A stretch of DNA of 64,000 nucleotides from Lactuca virosa (lineage: Eukaryota; Streptophyta; Magnoliopsida; Asterales; Asteraceae). Positions 10,889 through 23,543 of this stretch are shown here, piece by piece. Under the pieces are notes generated by a model. The model did no database searches and was not told the origin of the DNA. It saw only the letters and a list, made by a program, of their open reading frames with translations. A program made the position numbers and the translations under genes. The stretch is from assembly GCA_928212115.1 (NCBI GenBank), contig CAKMRJ010003334.1:38208092-38272091 (forward strand). The letters are read 5' to 3'. Numbering within the stretch: the first letter of the stretch is position 1; the number at the start of each line of letters is the position of its first letter.

Positions 10889-12436
10889 TCAAGTACTAGA
10901 AGGGCCAGTTGAAGCTCCCACTAGCTCCAACTCAGTCGTGGCTAATCCCACCACCGACTCATCCTCTGTCTCAACCGGTTTGGACACTCCACCAGATCCA
11001 GAGATACACCGAGGACCACTAACACTCTCCAAACTTTGCAAACTTCCAACAAGAGAGAATTTTCCAGTCTTAGTCTTCAAAACCCAACGGCTCTTTGTAA
11101 CTGTACCCGGGACACACCCCGTGCTCCCACTGTCACAGAATCCCCTGAATGGTTTAGAATTTCCGACTCGTTCAGCTAACATCCCCTTGGCTCCAGAATT
11201 CATGTTTGCAAAATGAACTCTCTTAGCAGTAGATTTAGCGAACCAGATTTTGTTTTGCTTAATCGGGATGGTCATACTTCCCTCAGCAGGTACCTCAACC
11301 ATATACAATGACCCACGCTTCAAACCTTGAGCAATCACCGAATTACCATTGACCACCATCCATTTACCACCACCAAACCTTACTTCCAGTCCTTGTTTAT
11401 CCATCTGACCAACAAAAATCAATTTTTTCTTCAGCTCCGGAATAACCCTGACATTCTTCAGGCTTCATGTAGTTCCTAATGAAGTAACTAGATCAATATC
11501 TCCCATGCCCGTTACCTGAAGCATCTCGTCATTTGCCAAACGTACCTTTCCAAAATCTCCTTCTTTTAGATTCACCATCGTTTCTCCGTTGTCCATGGCG
11601 TGAAACGAAGCCCCTGAATCCATGACCCAAGAGTCTACAGAACTTTCCATACTGAGTATCAATGCATCATCCTCAGACACACTCTCAGCACCAGCAATGT
11701 TCAATTCTTTCTTTGGACATTGACTCTTAACATGTCCCACTTCTTGACAGTTCCAGCATTTCACATTCTTCAAAGTTCTAGAAGAACTTTTTCCCCGACT
11801 CCCACTGCTCCTGCTATTCCCTCTACCTCTTCCGACATTTAATAAATCAGAAGAGGAAGATCCACCTTGATTATTGCGTCTGATATCCTCGCCTAGAACC
11901 AAATCTCTAACCCCTTTAAAAGTCATACCACTGGTCCCCACGGAACTCGTAACAGCAGTAACTGTTCCGGACCAGCTATCAGGTAGAGAAGCTAGTAGCA
12001 GCGAAGCTTGCGTCTCATTATCAAATTTAATTCCCACAGATGATAATCTGGACAGAATTGAATTTAGATTATTAATGTGAACTGTAACTGAGCCTTCCTC
12101 ATTCATCCTTGTAGTGAACAACTCCTTCATCAAGAACACCTTGTTAGCCCCCGATGGTTTCTCATACATATTTGACAGAGCCTCCATCATACCACGCGTC
12201 GTGGTTTCATTCATGATGTTGAAAGCAACACTCTTCGTCAACGACAATGTAATAACCGCCTTGGCTTTCTTGTCCTTTGAGTTCCACGCATCTTCAGCAG
12301 CTTTTTCCATTTTCTCCGGTTTGTCTCCGAGTACCATGTCCAAGTCTTTCTGACATAGCAATGCTTCTAATTGCATTTTCCACCAGCTAAAATCAGAACC
12401 ATTGAACCTTTCGATTATAATCTTGTCTTCAGCCAT
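10889..12436 (-). pseudogene. Copia gag-protease frame with one in-frame stop
   Basis: Translation would begin at MAEDKIIIERFNGSDFSWWK (12436). A UBN2-type Gag domain follows, then a basic glycine/serine-rich linker, a CCHC zinc knuckle (CWNCQEVGHVKSQC) that would bind element RNA, and an aspartic protease signature (WVMDSGAS). The frame stops at a TGA (11465-11467) but continues without a frame change as LKNVRVIPELKKKLIFVGQMD, a pre-integrase region, to 10889. The integrase catalytic core and everything downstream are absent. Beyond the pre-integrase segment the protein has a serine-rich stretch I do not recognise. The stop could be a nonsense mutation or, less likely, a regulated read-through point between Gag-protease and the rest. 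Confidence 0.8.
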
Positions 12437-12529
12437 TACGGCAAACAAAAAAAAATTAGGTACACTCGTGTGTGACAGAAAAAACGATCGTACCCTCCAA
12501 AACCTCGCTAACCAGGCCCTGATACCAAT

Positions 12530-13143
<614 letters not shown>

Positions 13144-13756
13144 CTTCACAATTTTATAATCATCGGTTTTTGGATCATACCCAAACCGAAAATGGTTTTT
13201 TGTCAAAAAATCACCCAAGGGCAAAGAACATGGTGGGAGAGTTAACACAACCGATAGAGAAGGGTTCCAAATGTAAATTACATAAGGCAAAGAAACTGGT
13301 CCGTAATAAAAGCATATTAAGCCATTCACAGATCCAATGATGTTACCATAAGTATATTCAGGTTGGGGATTAACCGGGAGTGAGATGAAACTAGTCGGTT
13401 CGAGTTTGACATCGGGGGAACGAGAGGGGTGTGCTGTGAATGGACTACGGTAAAAAGAAAATGCCCGGCTGAAGAACAAGAGAATCTCATCCTTGTGATG
13501 GACAGAATGATGAAGGTGGGATTTTACAAAGGAGGATTCAGATAAAAGAGCATTCCAAGGTTTACAGACGCACCTCATTTGAGCAAGCTGTTTGGCCAAT
13601 AATCGGAGGAATATGTTTGATAAAATTTCACCTGGAAGGTTCTCCATAGTCGAATTCCAGTCTTGTTTTTTACTTAACATTTGAAATTTGATGTGCTTCC
13701 GTTTAGAGGTGTATATTTCGAGCAGCAAGGTAACTAGGTAAGAGATGAACCTATTA

Positions 13757-14944
13757 GACTGGAGGGTATGGGACCCTTTTTGTGGGCATACCCCTTTTCC
13801 CTCGCATTTCTTTCCTTCGGTTAAAACCCAAGGAATAGGTGGGAAGCCCATTCTCTCGCTCTTTTTTTTTTTTTAAATAAGTTTTTTTTATGATTTATAA
13901 TTTTTAAATTAATACTAAATATAAAATTTAATTAAAAAAAACATTTCATTAATTAAAATAAAACTCACATTAAACCTAAAATTTAAAAAACTAGAAAATT
14001 AAAAAAAAAACACACACACACACACACAAACTAAAAATCAAACAAACCAACAACGACCTACGAAAAATATTTTTTCATAATTTTTTCCCTCTTCTTCATC
14101 ACGAGATCGAAAGTCGGTCCCGAGAGATGATCGATGTTTTCCATCAAAAACTTCATATCCTCCATTTCTTGTCTCTTCGTCCGCTCCTTTTTCCTTGTTT
14201 CTTCTTTTTCTTTGTCGAAAGCCAAACGTTCGGAGAAATTAAGATTATATCGATCAAACGACGATGTTATTTTCCGCATTTCGTCAATGCTCACGCTGAA
14301 ATCAGATGCACCCGAAGAAGTCTCTTTTCCCTTTCTCTTCGCTTTGTCCCTACCCATTGGGCGGACAATTTCTTCTAGCTCGAGTTCGTCATCCTGATTT
14401 AAATCTAGACCGACCCGAGCATCGGAGGAGGTTGTGTAACCACTAGAGCCCGTTTTCGTTCGCTTTGATTGTTGGACTCCAAAAATAAAATCTTGCTCGT
14501 ATTTTTTCCACCTAGGACATCGAACCAATAATTTCCAACAATCGTGCCACTTGAATGGTTTTCCGACATCTTCAAGGTAAAACTGCAAAGCTTCTTGAAG
14601 TATTTGCTCGTCCCCTTGGCCGCTTTTCCGTTTAGCCGTTGCAGCCCAAAAAAAGGTTAAAAAAAACAAAAAAAATAGATTTAAATCCATTTAGCCGTTG
14701 CAGCCCAAAAAAAATAAAAAAATTTATTTCTTTTTTTTTACCGTTGAATAACGGTTGAATTTCAAAAAAAAAATAATAAAAAAATAATAAAAAAAATAAA
14801 TAACACCCAATCACAGCAGGAGAGAGAACGCGGGAGAGGTTTCCCTCACCCATTCCCGCACCACCCTTCCCCGCACCGACGGTGCAGTGTTCTGCCGGGC
14901 GGGAACCCCCCTGCGACCCTGCCCCGCTCCCACTCCGTCCGGCC
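13757..14944. mobile_element. PIF/Harbinger-derived element upstream of F-box copy 3
   Basis: An element of 1,188 bp with imperfect terminal inverted repeats (GACTGGAGGGTATGGGA on the left; the reverse complement of the right end is GGCCGGACGGAGTGGGA) and a TTA target duplication (13754-13756 and 14945-14947). The flanks on either side rejoin into the leader DNA shared with F-box copy 2, supporting the boundaries. It carries the remains of the accessory ORF1 protein but no DDE transposase. Confidence 0.8.
14058..14690 (-). pseudogene. Harbinger ORF1-like (Myb/SANT, NAM-associated) fragment
   Basis: A 210-residue frame. From about residue 20 it reads KRKSGQGDEQILQEALQFYL, then KPFKWHDCWKLLVRCPRWKKY, which resembles the second half of the Myb/SANT-like domain in plant proteins labelled 'glutathione S-transferase T3-like' or 'NAM-associated'. 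An acidic linker follows, then a basic coiled-coil tail (DKEKEETRKKERTKRQEMEDMKF region). In PIF/Harbinger elements this ORF1 product binds DNA and partners the transposase. The first 18 hydrophobic residues are low-complexity DNA read through and are not a real signal peptide. The first half of the SANT domain is missing. A short direct repeat (tttagccgttgcagccc) at 14633-14649 and 14691-14707 marks a local duplication at the broken end. Confidence 0.65.
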
Positions 14945-15070
14945 TTAGAAAAAAAGAACCGATTAGAGGAAAAAGAACTGGTTAGTGGACCAATCCCAGT
15001 TAACAAGATAATAACCACAAAAGATTTAACACGTTTTAACTTACACATATCAATTTTTAACAAACTCTAA

Positions 15071-15475
15071 GGCCATCTGGTATGCTAGACCACGAACCCG
15101 GTCGTGGTCTAGCTGGCCACGGAAAACCTTCGTGCAAACCACCCTGGTGTTTCGTGGTCTTCCGTGTTCGTGGTCAATTGTGGTGTACACAACGAAGGGC
15201 AACGGCCAATAGGGAAAGAGGAGGAGACGGGTTCTGCACTTTAGAGGGAAAGAGATGATCAAAATTTTCTGAAATTTTTAGTTTCAGTCCTTAGATTTTC
15301 GCATATTAACAAAACCTACCCTATTTTTTATTGTATTTCTAAATTAAAAAAAAGTAAAAAAAAATGATGTGGAGTGGAGTGGCAGTGGTGGGTATTTCAT
15401 AGGTTTAGTGATAGTTAGTGGTGATGATGTGGCATCCACCACTATAGTGGTTAGTGATGGGTATAATGGATGGTC
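15071..15475. mobile_element. Harbinger/Tourist MITE
   Basis: A 405-bp element with ends GGCCATCTGGTATGC and GTATAATGGATGGTC (imperfect inverted repeats), flanked by TAA at 15068-15070 and 15476-15478. It sits in the upstream region of F-box copy 3: the DNA on both sides matches the copy 2 leader (6270-6440). The left end contains a short hairpin (gaccacgaacccggtcgtggtc). It is non-coding. Confidence 0.75.
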
Positions 15476-15478
15476 TAA

Positions 15479-15885
15479 TGTAGACCCTATAAAAATAATA
15501 ACTACAAACACAACATTTCTAAATTAAACAAAACCATAACAACATAATATATGAAGAATTAGCTTTGTATTGCTTTGTAGACATGGTATGTTTAGTTCAC
15601 TGCCTAATTGTCAAATTAGATCATGAAGAATTGGAAAGCTATAAAAAGGGATACCTACTTTAGCCTTGGATCATTCATTTCATTTGGTGTGTTTTATTTA
15701 AATTTTGGTTGCTTTTTAGGGGTTTTTTTGGAGACCGATGCTTGTTACTTCGCAGGTTAGGAGGTTATGACATCAAGTTTTGAGTTCAGTTTTACAACTT
15801 TCCCCAACTCAAAGCTTGCTTTTTGGTGACGAATTCATCAATTGACATTGGTTTACGAGTTAAATTTATGGGTTTCACTGATAAC
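15479..15885. other. Distal upstream DNA of F-box copy 3
   Basis: The first 160 bp resembles 6340-6440, upstream of copy 2 (an 'aacaacatat' segment, 'ttgtag-catggta', then 'gcctaattg'). The rest, up to the LTR insertion, shows no gene or recognisable site. Confidence 0.45.
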
Positions 15886-18800
15886 TGTCACACCCCCGAA
15901 CCGGACGATGGAAACGTCCGGGGGCTCGTGTGACTAACAATTGAATAATCATCACAATGAATATACATGAAGCATAACACATTCATCACCAACATTACAT
16001 ATTACAACTGGCATTGTTTACATCAAGTACATTGTTAAAATAATAAGTTCTAATTGTTCAAAGTACGATAAGTGAAGCTACATAAACAAAACCATACACT
16101 TGCATATCGTCCAGCTTAACGATTACCTGAGAATACAAGTTATTTTGAAAACGGTCAACATATATAATGTTGGTGAGTTCATAAGTATGTTTGAGTAAAA
16201 GTCTTTGTATCTTTCATAAAAACCCAGAAAATCCGATATTTTCTGTAAAATGTCTGAAAATATTGTGAAAATCAAGTATAAATGCATGTGTGAATTACAT
16301 AGTTATAGTTTATAAAATAGTAGTTTAGTTTCATTGTATTGTGAGTAAATGATAAATGTATATGAATAATTTCCCCCAGAAAATCCGATATTTTCTATTT
16401 TATAACAATGTCTAAATTCTTGTATCGTTAAATAAGTTGTTTTGCACTAACGCAATTAAAGAGTTTATCTTCAAAAGGTTATCTTTTGGTATAGAATCCC
16501 TATATGAGCCTTTATAACCATGCATGATAATGACTAGGTCGCCCGTCTTGGTATTTTTCCAAATGCCGGTCTTGACTAAGGATGTTGTCGCCCTAGACTG
16601 GCCTAGTCTAGCTGTAGCGAGCAGCTAAGGCGTAGGGGGTCACCCCGTATAGATCTATACACAAACTCCCGCTTTCCTACCAGGAAACTCTGATTATAAC
16701 TACAGGCTACGGTTGTACACTCAGTGGTGTCAGCCGACAAGTCTCACTAGATTCTTAACCTCTTTTGTATTATGTTTAATGTTTACATATTTGTGAGATG
16801 TTTTTGTATTCGAAAAGTACTTGAATAAATTTATGGAGTTTTATGATTTTATAAGGGTATCGTTACGGCTTACTAACACATGAAATTTTCCATTACAAGC
16901 CCTATTAGTATGAAATTGGGCCACAAAGGCCCAATCACATGTATAAGGGTAATTTAGGCCCAATAGGCATGTAAATGGGCCACAAAAGCCTAATAAACAT
17001 ATAATCCATAACTTAGGCCCAGATTGACATGTAAGTGGGCCACAAGACCCAACAAACATGTCGTGGAAAACATTGGGCTCATTTCACACTCAATTGGGCC
17101 CTTAGAGCTCAATGGCCAAGAAATGTGAATATTGGGCCCAATAAATAGTTTTTGACGTATTTCGTTCGTTCGTTTGATTCGGTTGTTTGTTTTAGTTCGA
17201 CGCTTAATAGATTAATGATAAAAAGCTTTCATTTTGTAAAAATGACATTTTTGGCCAATAATACTCAAATCTTTAATTAAGGCCCAAAGTTTTGTAAAAA
17301 TGACACTTTAGTCCATAATTTATAAAAGTTTGCAATTTTGTCCTCAAATGTCTAGAAACTTACAGTTTTAACCCAAAATGTTATGTTTTCACATTTAGAA
17401 CCTTGTTTTGCAGAAAAATACATTTTCAACCCCTTGTTTGTAAAAATTTACATTTTTGGCCCAATTTTGAAAAACTTTACATTTTTGGTCCAATTTGAAA
17501 ATAAATGACATTTTCACCTCTAAATTTGGTTTATTTACATTTATGACTCAAACTTTGGCCAAATAACATTGTTATACCTCAAAACCTCATTTTTTCGCAA
17601 TTTGGGCCCAAAGGTTTGGCCTAATAAGCTTAAATTTGCATTTTTGATCCCTATAAAAGCATGTTTAGCATAAAAATACCCTTTTATACATGTAGGACCA
17701 GTTTGGCCCTTTTAAAAACATAATTTTCACTTTTTACCCTCATCTTTTGTTTTCTTGACAATTTTTTAACCTTTAACAAGATTTTTGTTGAATTAATTTG
17801 CATCTTACACATATGTTCACTTTTGGCTTGATAATATGTTGTATATAGTGTTGTAGTTCTTAGATCTTTGTTACATACACTTAAAATTTCGAGATAAACT
17901 AAGATCTAACACATTTTTTTACCAAATAAACTAAGGATTCACACAAAACATGCATATAACACACAGATCTACATATTTTACTTGTATTCTCCCCCAAAAA
18001 TCATGTAAAACCGAAAACAAGGGGGTATGAACTCACCTTTGCTTTGATGTTTCAGTTTTGAAGAGAAATGAAGAAGATTTTTGGTCCTAGCAAGCCTCCT
18101 TGAGTTGATTTCGAACTTAAGAAGCTTCTAAGGTGTTCATGGAGTAAAGCTTTGTAAGAAAGAGTTCTAGATGTTGAAATGAAAGAAGATGTTTGTGTTT
18201 GATAGCACTTACCAAAGATTGACAACACTTGATGAAGATCCTTGAATACAAGCTAAATTTTCGAGATTTCTTTGAAGGGAGGAAGGGGATGATTCTTTAA
18301 GAATAATGGAGAGAATTTGTGTAATGTGTGTGTGTGTTTGGTGACTCTCGGCCGAGAAGAAGAAGAGAGTGGAGAGAGAAGTCTTGAAGTGACTTGCATG
18401 GAAACATGTTGGTCCTTGCATGAATATATGGTGAGTAATATGGAGGTGGCATTCGAAGTCAACCTCCCCCCCCCCTTAATCTTTTTTTTTGGTTTAAACA
18501 TGGGCCGATATTTGGGCCAAGAAGAAATGGTGGGGTAGTTTGGGCCCATTAACTTTAGCTAGGACATTTGGATCCTAATCATAAGGTTTTTCGGCCCATT
18601 GGGCTCTTGGAAACATTCACGACCCAATTAGAGTAAAAGAATGGGTTTATGGCTCACTAATGGTTAATTGGATTAGTTATGGCCCAATAAGGCCCATTAG
18701 GGTTAGAATGAATTATTCTAGGCCCAAATGGTCCAAAATGTTTTAGATTTATGAATTGGGTCCAATTAGGATCCAATTACGGCTTCTAAGTCCAATAAAG

Positions 18801-19015
18801 TTAAATTGGGTGCTTATTGGTCCATTAGGCCCAATAAGGAACTCCTAGTCCAATATGGACTTAAACCATGGATCTTAGGGCTTCAGACTCTTTGATGGAC
18901 ATGAATGGTGAATCTAAATGAGCATTGAGTGAGATTTACTTAAAGTATATGTTTTACAACTATTGAATGGTTACACAGGAATAGAATTTCCTAGCTAAAA
19001 TTGCCAGTTGTGACA
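15886..19015. mobile_element. Solo LTR, 3.1 kb
   Basis: Begins TGTCACACCCCCGAACC, ends GCCAGTTGTGACA, and is flanked by the exact 5-bp duplication ataac (15881-15885 and 19016-19020). No retroviral coding region lies between the ends. A single long LTR left by recombination between two LTRs is therefore the simplest reading. The ends themselves form a short inverted repeat (tgtcaca/tgtgaca). Inside, 17230-17600 is a run of degenerate units around 'aaatgacatttttggcc'. A family of long Ty3/gypsy LTRs is likely, but the clade cannot be told without the interior. Confidence 0.87.
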
Positions 19016-19020
19016 ATAAC

Positions 19021-19816
19021 GATGGAGTTGAAGGACAATATTTTGTTTTTCGTGACATTGGTAAGAATTCTGCAATTTTTTTGGAGTGTCTACATAAAAT
19101 ATTTTCTTTTCTTTACTTGCTGGATTGATCATTCTCGAAAATAACCCTAAAAAGGTAACGTTGTGGAAGACCATTCAGACATATACAGGGTGATACTGTG
19201 AGAGAGTGAGAGACATACAGAGAGAGGTGGTGACAACAAGAGAGAGTGTGATCATCGGCGTAGAGTGGCCTCAAGTGGTGAGATATCGTAGTTGGAAATG
19301 GCGGAGAGCGGCGGCAGGTGGCGAGATCGATATGTTCACTTTTTTGAGTTCAAATTTCTCAGTGCTCTCTATATTCATCTTGTAAAAGGGATCATCTTAA
19401 CTAGAAGGAATTATGTTGCACCGTTGGCGTTGATTTGTATATTGTTGGAAAGAAAATGGCGACATACTTTCATTTATTGTTTTATTATAGCATGTTACTT
19501 TTTTTGTGTTATTGTAACATTCTACTTTGAAAATCCAACCCAATTATAGCAATGTTGAATGTGTAAATGGATAGATTTTTCAAAGAACAATATTGAAAGT
19601 ATAATGCTATAACTGCGTACATTTTTCAAAAAGAGATCATGCGTACCCTTTAGAAAAATGTTTGATTATATATTAAATGTCTAAAATACCCTTCAACAAA
19701 GATAAAATTACATAAATCATACTTGTAACAAACTTTAACTAACAAAGAAATCATGTTTACCATAGTTAAATGTCTATAATAACTTTCCTAACAAAATAGA
19801 GACATCATGTATGTAC
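19021..19816. other. Region with no firm gene
   Basis: A purine-rich stretch near 19195-19260 (gagagagtgagagac-type) precedes an 85-residue frame (19292-19549) starting MEMAESGGRWRDRY, whose second half is hydrophobic. It has no recognised domain and I do not call it a gene. The rest is AT-rich and abuts the malic enzyme exons. Confidence 0.35.
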
Positions 19817-20019
19817 CTATCGATAGATGGATAAAGTCTACCCATATGGATTTCTTCTTCTATCATATAATATTAGCTGCTATATAACAAATATTATGCT
19901 ACCATTACTTTTAATTTCAGATAATTCATAAAAGATTAAATTACCTTTCAGAAGCAGCTTGCAACATTCCATCGGATATAATATGAGCACCGGATAAACA
20001 CAGAGATCCCAAACCAACC
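19817..20019 (-). pseudogene. NAD-dependent malic enzyme, two-exon fragment
   Basis: Two short exons with proper splice signals lie on the minus strand. Exon A (19945-20019, preceded by a cag acceptor, followed by GTAATT) reads VGLGSLCLSGAHIISDGMLQAASE. Exon B (19817-19876, followed by GTACAT) contains EEEIHMGRLYPSID. In plant mitochondrial NAD-malic enzyme these motifs adjoin: G-GLG-LLSGA-I-SDGMLQAA-E, then the CLAAYM region and E-LYPSI. That enzyme decarboxylates malate to pyruvate in mitochondria. The CLAAYM part is degraded, and no catalytic-domain exons occur nearby, so this is a captured or relict fragment. Family recognition is from memory. Confidence 0.62.
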
Positions 20020-20062
20020 CTGTATAGGCAAAATATATTGAACAATTATAATATAAAAATTT

Positions 20063-20600
20063 GTAACACCCGGAAATTTGAGGAGCAACTTTGGTATAAA
20101 TCACCTTTTGAGGATTGGACACGGCGTGTTGGAGGCACCACCACGGCGTTGTCCAGATAAGAAGAGTCGTGGGTTTCATTATGGGAAACATGACGTCCTG
20201 CCTCTTGGAGCACGGCGTGTTGATGGATGGAATGAAACCCTAATCTTCTGGGTTTTACTCCCTATTTAAAGGAATGAGGAGGCTAGGGTTTGCTCACCCT
20301 TAGCCCCCATCAGCCCCTCAAGCCCCGAAAGAAACCCTAATCATCTTTCCCTCCCATTTTTGAGCTAGCTTGGAGTTTTTTAAGCTAAAGAAGGAAGAAG
20401 GTGGAGGAAGGAAGCAAAGATCCAACAAGCAAGCCCCCATTCTTCAGTTTGGCACTCTTTTGGACCTTTGTAAGTGCCCAAGAGTCGATTTTTATCATTT
20501 AAAGTTGTTAGATCTTGGGTTTTGTCCCATTTTCTTCTTGTTCTTGAATGTTGAAATGGTTAGATCTCATAAAGTTTGCAACTTTATGAATCTACAGGTC
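20063..20600 (+). repeat. Partial LTR (TGTAACACCC type)
   Basis: Starts TGTAACACCCGG, the same kind of start as the LTRs at 34850 and 35574, and runs through a TATA-like and leader-like area (gggttt-actccctatttaaagg, then cccctcaagccccgaaagaaacccta). It stops without a CA end or a TSD where homology to the F-box copy 4 pseudogene begins, near 20605. I read it as a truncated LTR whose junction removed the 3' part of copy 4. Confidence 0.5.
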
Positions 20601-20604
20601 AAGG

Positions 20605-21419
20605 TATCACATTGAACGTCTCTTCACCAAATCAAATGCCACTATCGTTTGTAACCTCTGTTTAAAATTAGTATAACAAAGCCAATGAAGACAGCTGTCA
20701 TGCCCATCTATACACAAACTTCAGGTGTACCAATAATTAGTGTCTTGTTCAATTGAAACCTTTAAGTAATTAAGTCCCAGGAACCATTTCTCATGTTATA
20801 GACCGCAACTTGGGATACAAGGCTTGTAAGCTTAACAACTTTGTAATCATCAATTTTGGGATCATACCCAAACCGAAACTTAGTTTTCGTCTTAGAATTA
20901 CTTAAGGGCAAAGGACATGGTGGGAGAGTTAACACCAACCGATAGAGAAGGGTTCCAAACATAAACTGCATAATCACAAGAGGGAAAAGAAAATGGTCCA
21001 TAATTAAAGCATATCAAGCCATTCACAGATCTAATGACATTGCCAAGACTATATTCAGATCTGGGTTTAACCGGGAGTTTGATGAAATTACTCGGTTTGA
21101 GTTTGAGATCTGGAGAATGAGATGGGTGTGCTATGAATGGAAATGGGCGTGATGTTGATGGATAGGGGTATGTTACGAATGGATTATGGTAAAAAGAAAA
21201 TACTCGGCTGAAGAACAAGAGAATCTCATCCTTGTGATGGATAGAATGATGGAGGTGAGATTTTATGAAGGAGGATTCCGATAAGAGAGCATTCCAAGAT
21301 TTACATACGCACCTCATTTGAAAAAGTTGTTTGGCCAATAATCGGATGAAAATGTTTGATAAAATTTCGCCTGGGAGGTTATCCATAGTCGATTTCAAGT
21401 CTACTTTTTCCCTTAACAT
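20605..21419 (-). pseudogene. F-box/FBA gene copy 4, decayed
   Basis: The N-terminus is intact: MLREKVDLKSTMDNLPGEIL, then the F-box (LSNIFIRLLAKQLFQMRCVCKSWNALLSE) and GLICFNYG, then IWNPSLS-type WNPSLS. An extra base near 20932-20938 (aacaccaacc where copy 3 has aacacaacc) shifts the frame. The shifted frame continues LVLTLPPCPLPL and FRFGYDPKIDDYKVVKLT to NGSWDLIT, where a glutamine codon has become TAA (20762-20764). More FBA homology continues to about 20605, where the gene is cut off by LTR-like DNA. With three independent lesions it is clearly dead. Relative to copy 3 it has an extra SerThrSer/Pro-rich segment near the F-box/FBA junction. Confidence 0.88.
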
Positions 21420-21489
21420 TTGAAATTTTCTGTTAAGAGCTGCAAGGTAATAGACTAGCTCGTTAAAAAAAAGGACCTGTAAAATAATA

Positions 21490-21739
21490 CTCCCTCCGTC
21501 CCAAAATTATTGTCTTTAGACAAAAAAACACACAGATTAAGGAAGCATTAATTACCACTTTATACAATAAAATGACAGTTTTATCCTTACTTTGCATTTA
21601 ATGTTCCATTGAATGCTTAGTTGGTTAAGTAATAATGAAGGAGTATTTTGGTAAAAATGTTATTTATTTTTAGAAGTGGACTATTATTTTGGGACAAACC
21701 AAAAAGGAAAGATGGACTATAATTTTGGGACGGAGGGAG
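21490..21739. mobile_element. Stowaway (Tc1/mariner) MITE
   Basis: A clean 250-bp element: CTCCCTCCGTCCC ... GGGACGGAGGGAG with TA on each side (21488-21489, 21740-21741). It lies in the 5' leader region of F-box copy 4; flanks on both sides match the copy 3 leader. It is the best-preserved of three related copies in the window. Confidence 0.92.
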
Positions 21740-21741
21740 TA

Positions 21742-21830
21742 ATCACAAAACAATTAACACATTTTTAACTTACATATATGGGAAAAACGCATAAAAACCC
21801 TATGTATTATACCCGAATGCTTAAAAAAAC

Positions 21831-21866
<36 letters not shown>

Positions 21867-21964
21867 ACAAATTATCCTTTATTCTTTCTAACCTTCGTTG
21901 TTTTCATGCTTTGTAACCAGTTAGCCCTAAGCAACCGGTAACATAGTTGATGTAGCTTTAAAAA
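21742..21964. other. Spacer with TA microsatellite
   Basis: The remaining upstream DNA of F-box copy 4, then a (TA)n run at 21836-21863, up to the left LTR of the decayed copia element. No gene is seen. Confidence 0.45.
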
Positions 21965-22673
21965 GGGTTTTAGAATTACATATCTTTCAATTGTTAAAGT
22001 AAATAATTGATAATCCTTAGATCTTGATCTTCTTGGAAACTTAGCACCACAATTGTCGTGCCTCTAGTGGAATCACACCTAAGAGCTTAGCACGAAGGAA
22101 ACTATAGAGAGAGAAGAGAGGGAGTATGCGATTTTCGGCCAGGGTTTCTCCAAGAGTAGGGATCACAGAAATTAGGAGCTAGGAGGCTCCTTATATAGTT
22201 AAGGTAACTTATCCCCAAAGCTAGGGTTTAAGGGATAACCCTAGGATTCCCCTGATTAAGGCCCAAGCTAATCCAGAAGCCTTATCCAAGGCCCGTGGAT
22301 GAATTCATTAGGGTTTTCCCTATGAAATTAGTCCACCTCCTCCAAGGAGGTTCTGGAACATTCCTTCCAATTATTTGATAATTGCAAACTAGTCATTGTA
22401 CTTTATAATTAATACATTTAACCCCAAAATTAATTCCACTTAATTTCTGGTTAACTATTAAGTAAATATTTTGATTTCTAATTAATATATTATTTTCAAA
22501 ATACATTAATAAATCATTTATATTAATTTTATAATCTTATAATAAATTAATTTCTCTCGTTTTATAATTTCCTTGTCCAATTGCTAGGTTTAAGGGCAAC
22601 CCAAAAAGACTGTGTTGCTATCAATTCAAGTACATACCAATTATAGTTATGGGCCTAGACACCTAATCCAACA
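21965..22673 (-). repeat. 3' LTR of the decayed copia element
   Basis: The minus strand begins TGTTGGATTAGGTGTCTAGG and is colinear with the right LTR. Its far end (about 21965) is set by where similarity to the other LTR stops, not by a canonical CA, so this boundary may be off by several tens of bases. Confidence 0.75.
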
Positions 22674-23543
22674 GTCTCCCACTTGGATAAGTCTGTAACT
22701 ATAATTGCTAGTATGACCTCTAAACCGACCAGCAAATTGTAGCTTCCAAAGCTGTTGCCGAACTCTGACCCAGTCAGTTGCATGTCCTAAGATAAGTGAT
22801 CATATAATCCTTAGGTCTGCAAGATATCCCCGGATGTAAGACATGGAATGCGATCAATCTCTTTGTCTAGAATCTATGTTTCTCGATTTCTGATTTGTGA
22901 TGATATAGGACTTCTAACTGAACACATCAATTTAGTCCTGACTGGGCTCAGCACATAAGTCAACACCAAATCATCGAGGGGCCCACAGATATCTCTTTTC
23001 CCGTTAGGCAAAAGGAACGAATAAACTTTGACTCATATCTTGCATCTTTTACTTATCAAACCATGCATGAAAATACGTTTTATAACACCAAGTTACTGAT
23101 GCGTTTTCGTATCACCAATTCATAACCGACTTGAAAAATTACAACTCATATTTCTCTGCTTCAAGATTATAAGATATTATCGTCCCAATATTACTCCTGA
23201 TGAATTCCATGAAGTAATACTCTGAGCGAGAGTTTATCCAATACTCAAATCTCCATTTCTAAGTACTCATTAACATTGCAGCAATTCTATTGCTATGTCT
23301 AACTCCCTTAGACAATCTGCAATCCAATTCATGACAGTCTTAATTCACTACTTACTTCCAAGAGTACGAGCGAATGTGGAGTTTGAATAATAATAATATT
23401 CGGGAAGTAAAACATGCAAAATATCAAACACAATAATAAACAATTAACGAAAGGCAGTAAACAAACTCATAAATAATACTTTATTATTTAATCACCGAAA
23501 GTCAATTACATTTACTTTGTTACAAGTTTCAGAATAAACTAAT
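22674..23543. other. 3' untranslated part of the decayed copia element
   Basis: Non-coding internal sequence between the polypurine tract and the RNase H stop codon. No open frame or captured gene was recognised. Confidence 0.5.

Noticed and set aside
14127..14397. Plus-strand frames of 83 and 87 residues
   Set aside because: Opposite-strand shadows of the Harbinger ORF1-like frame.
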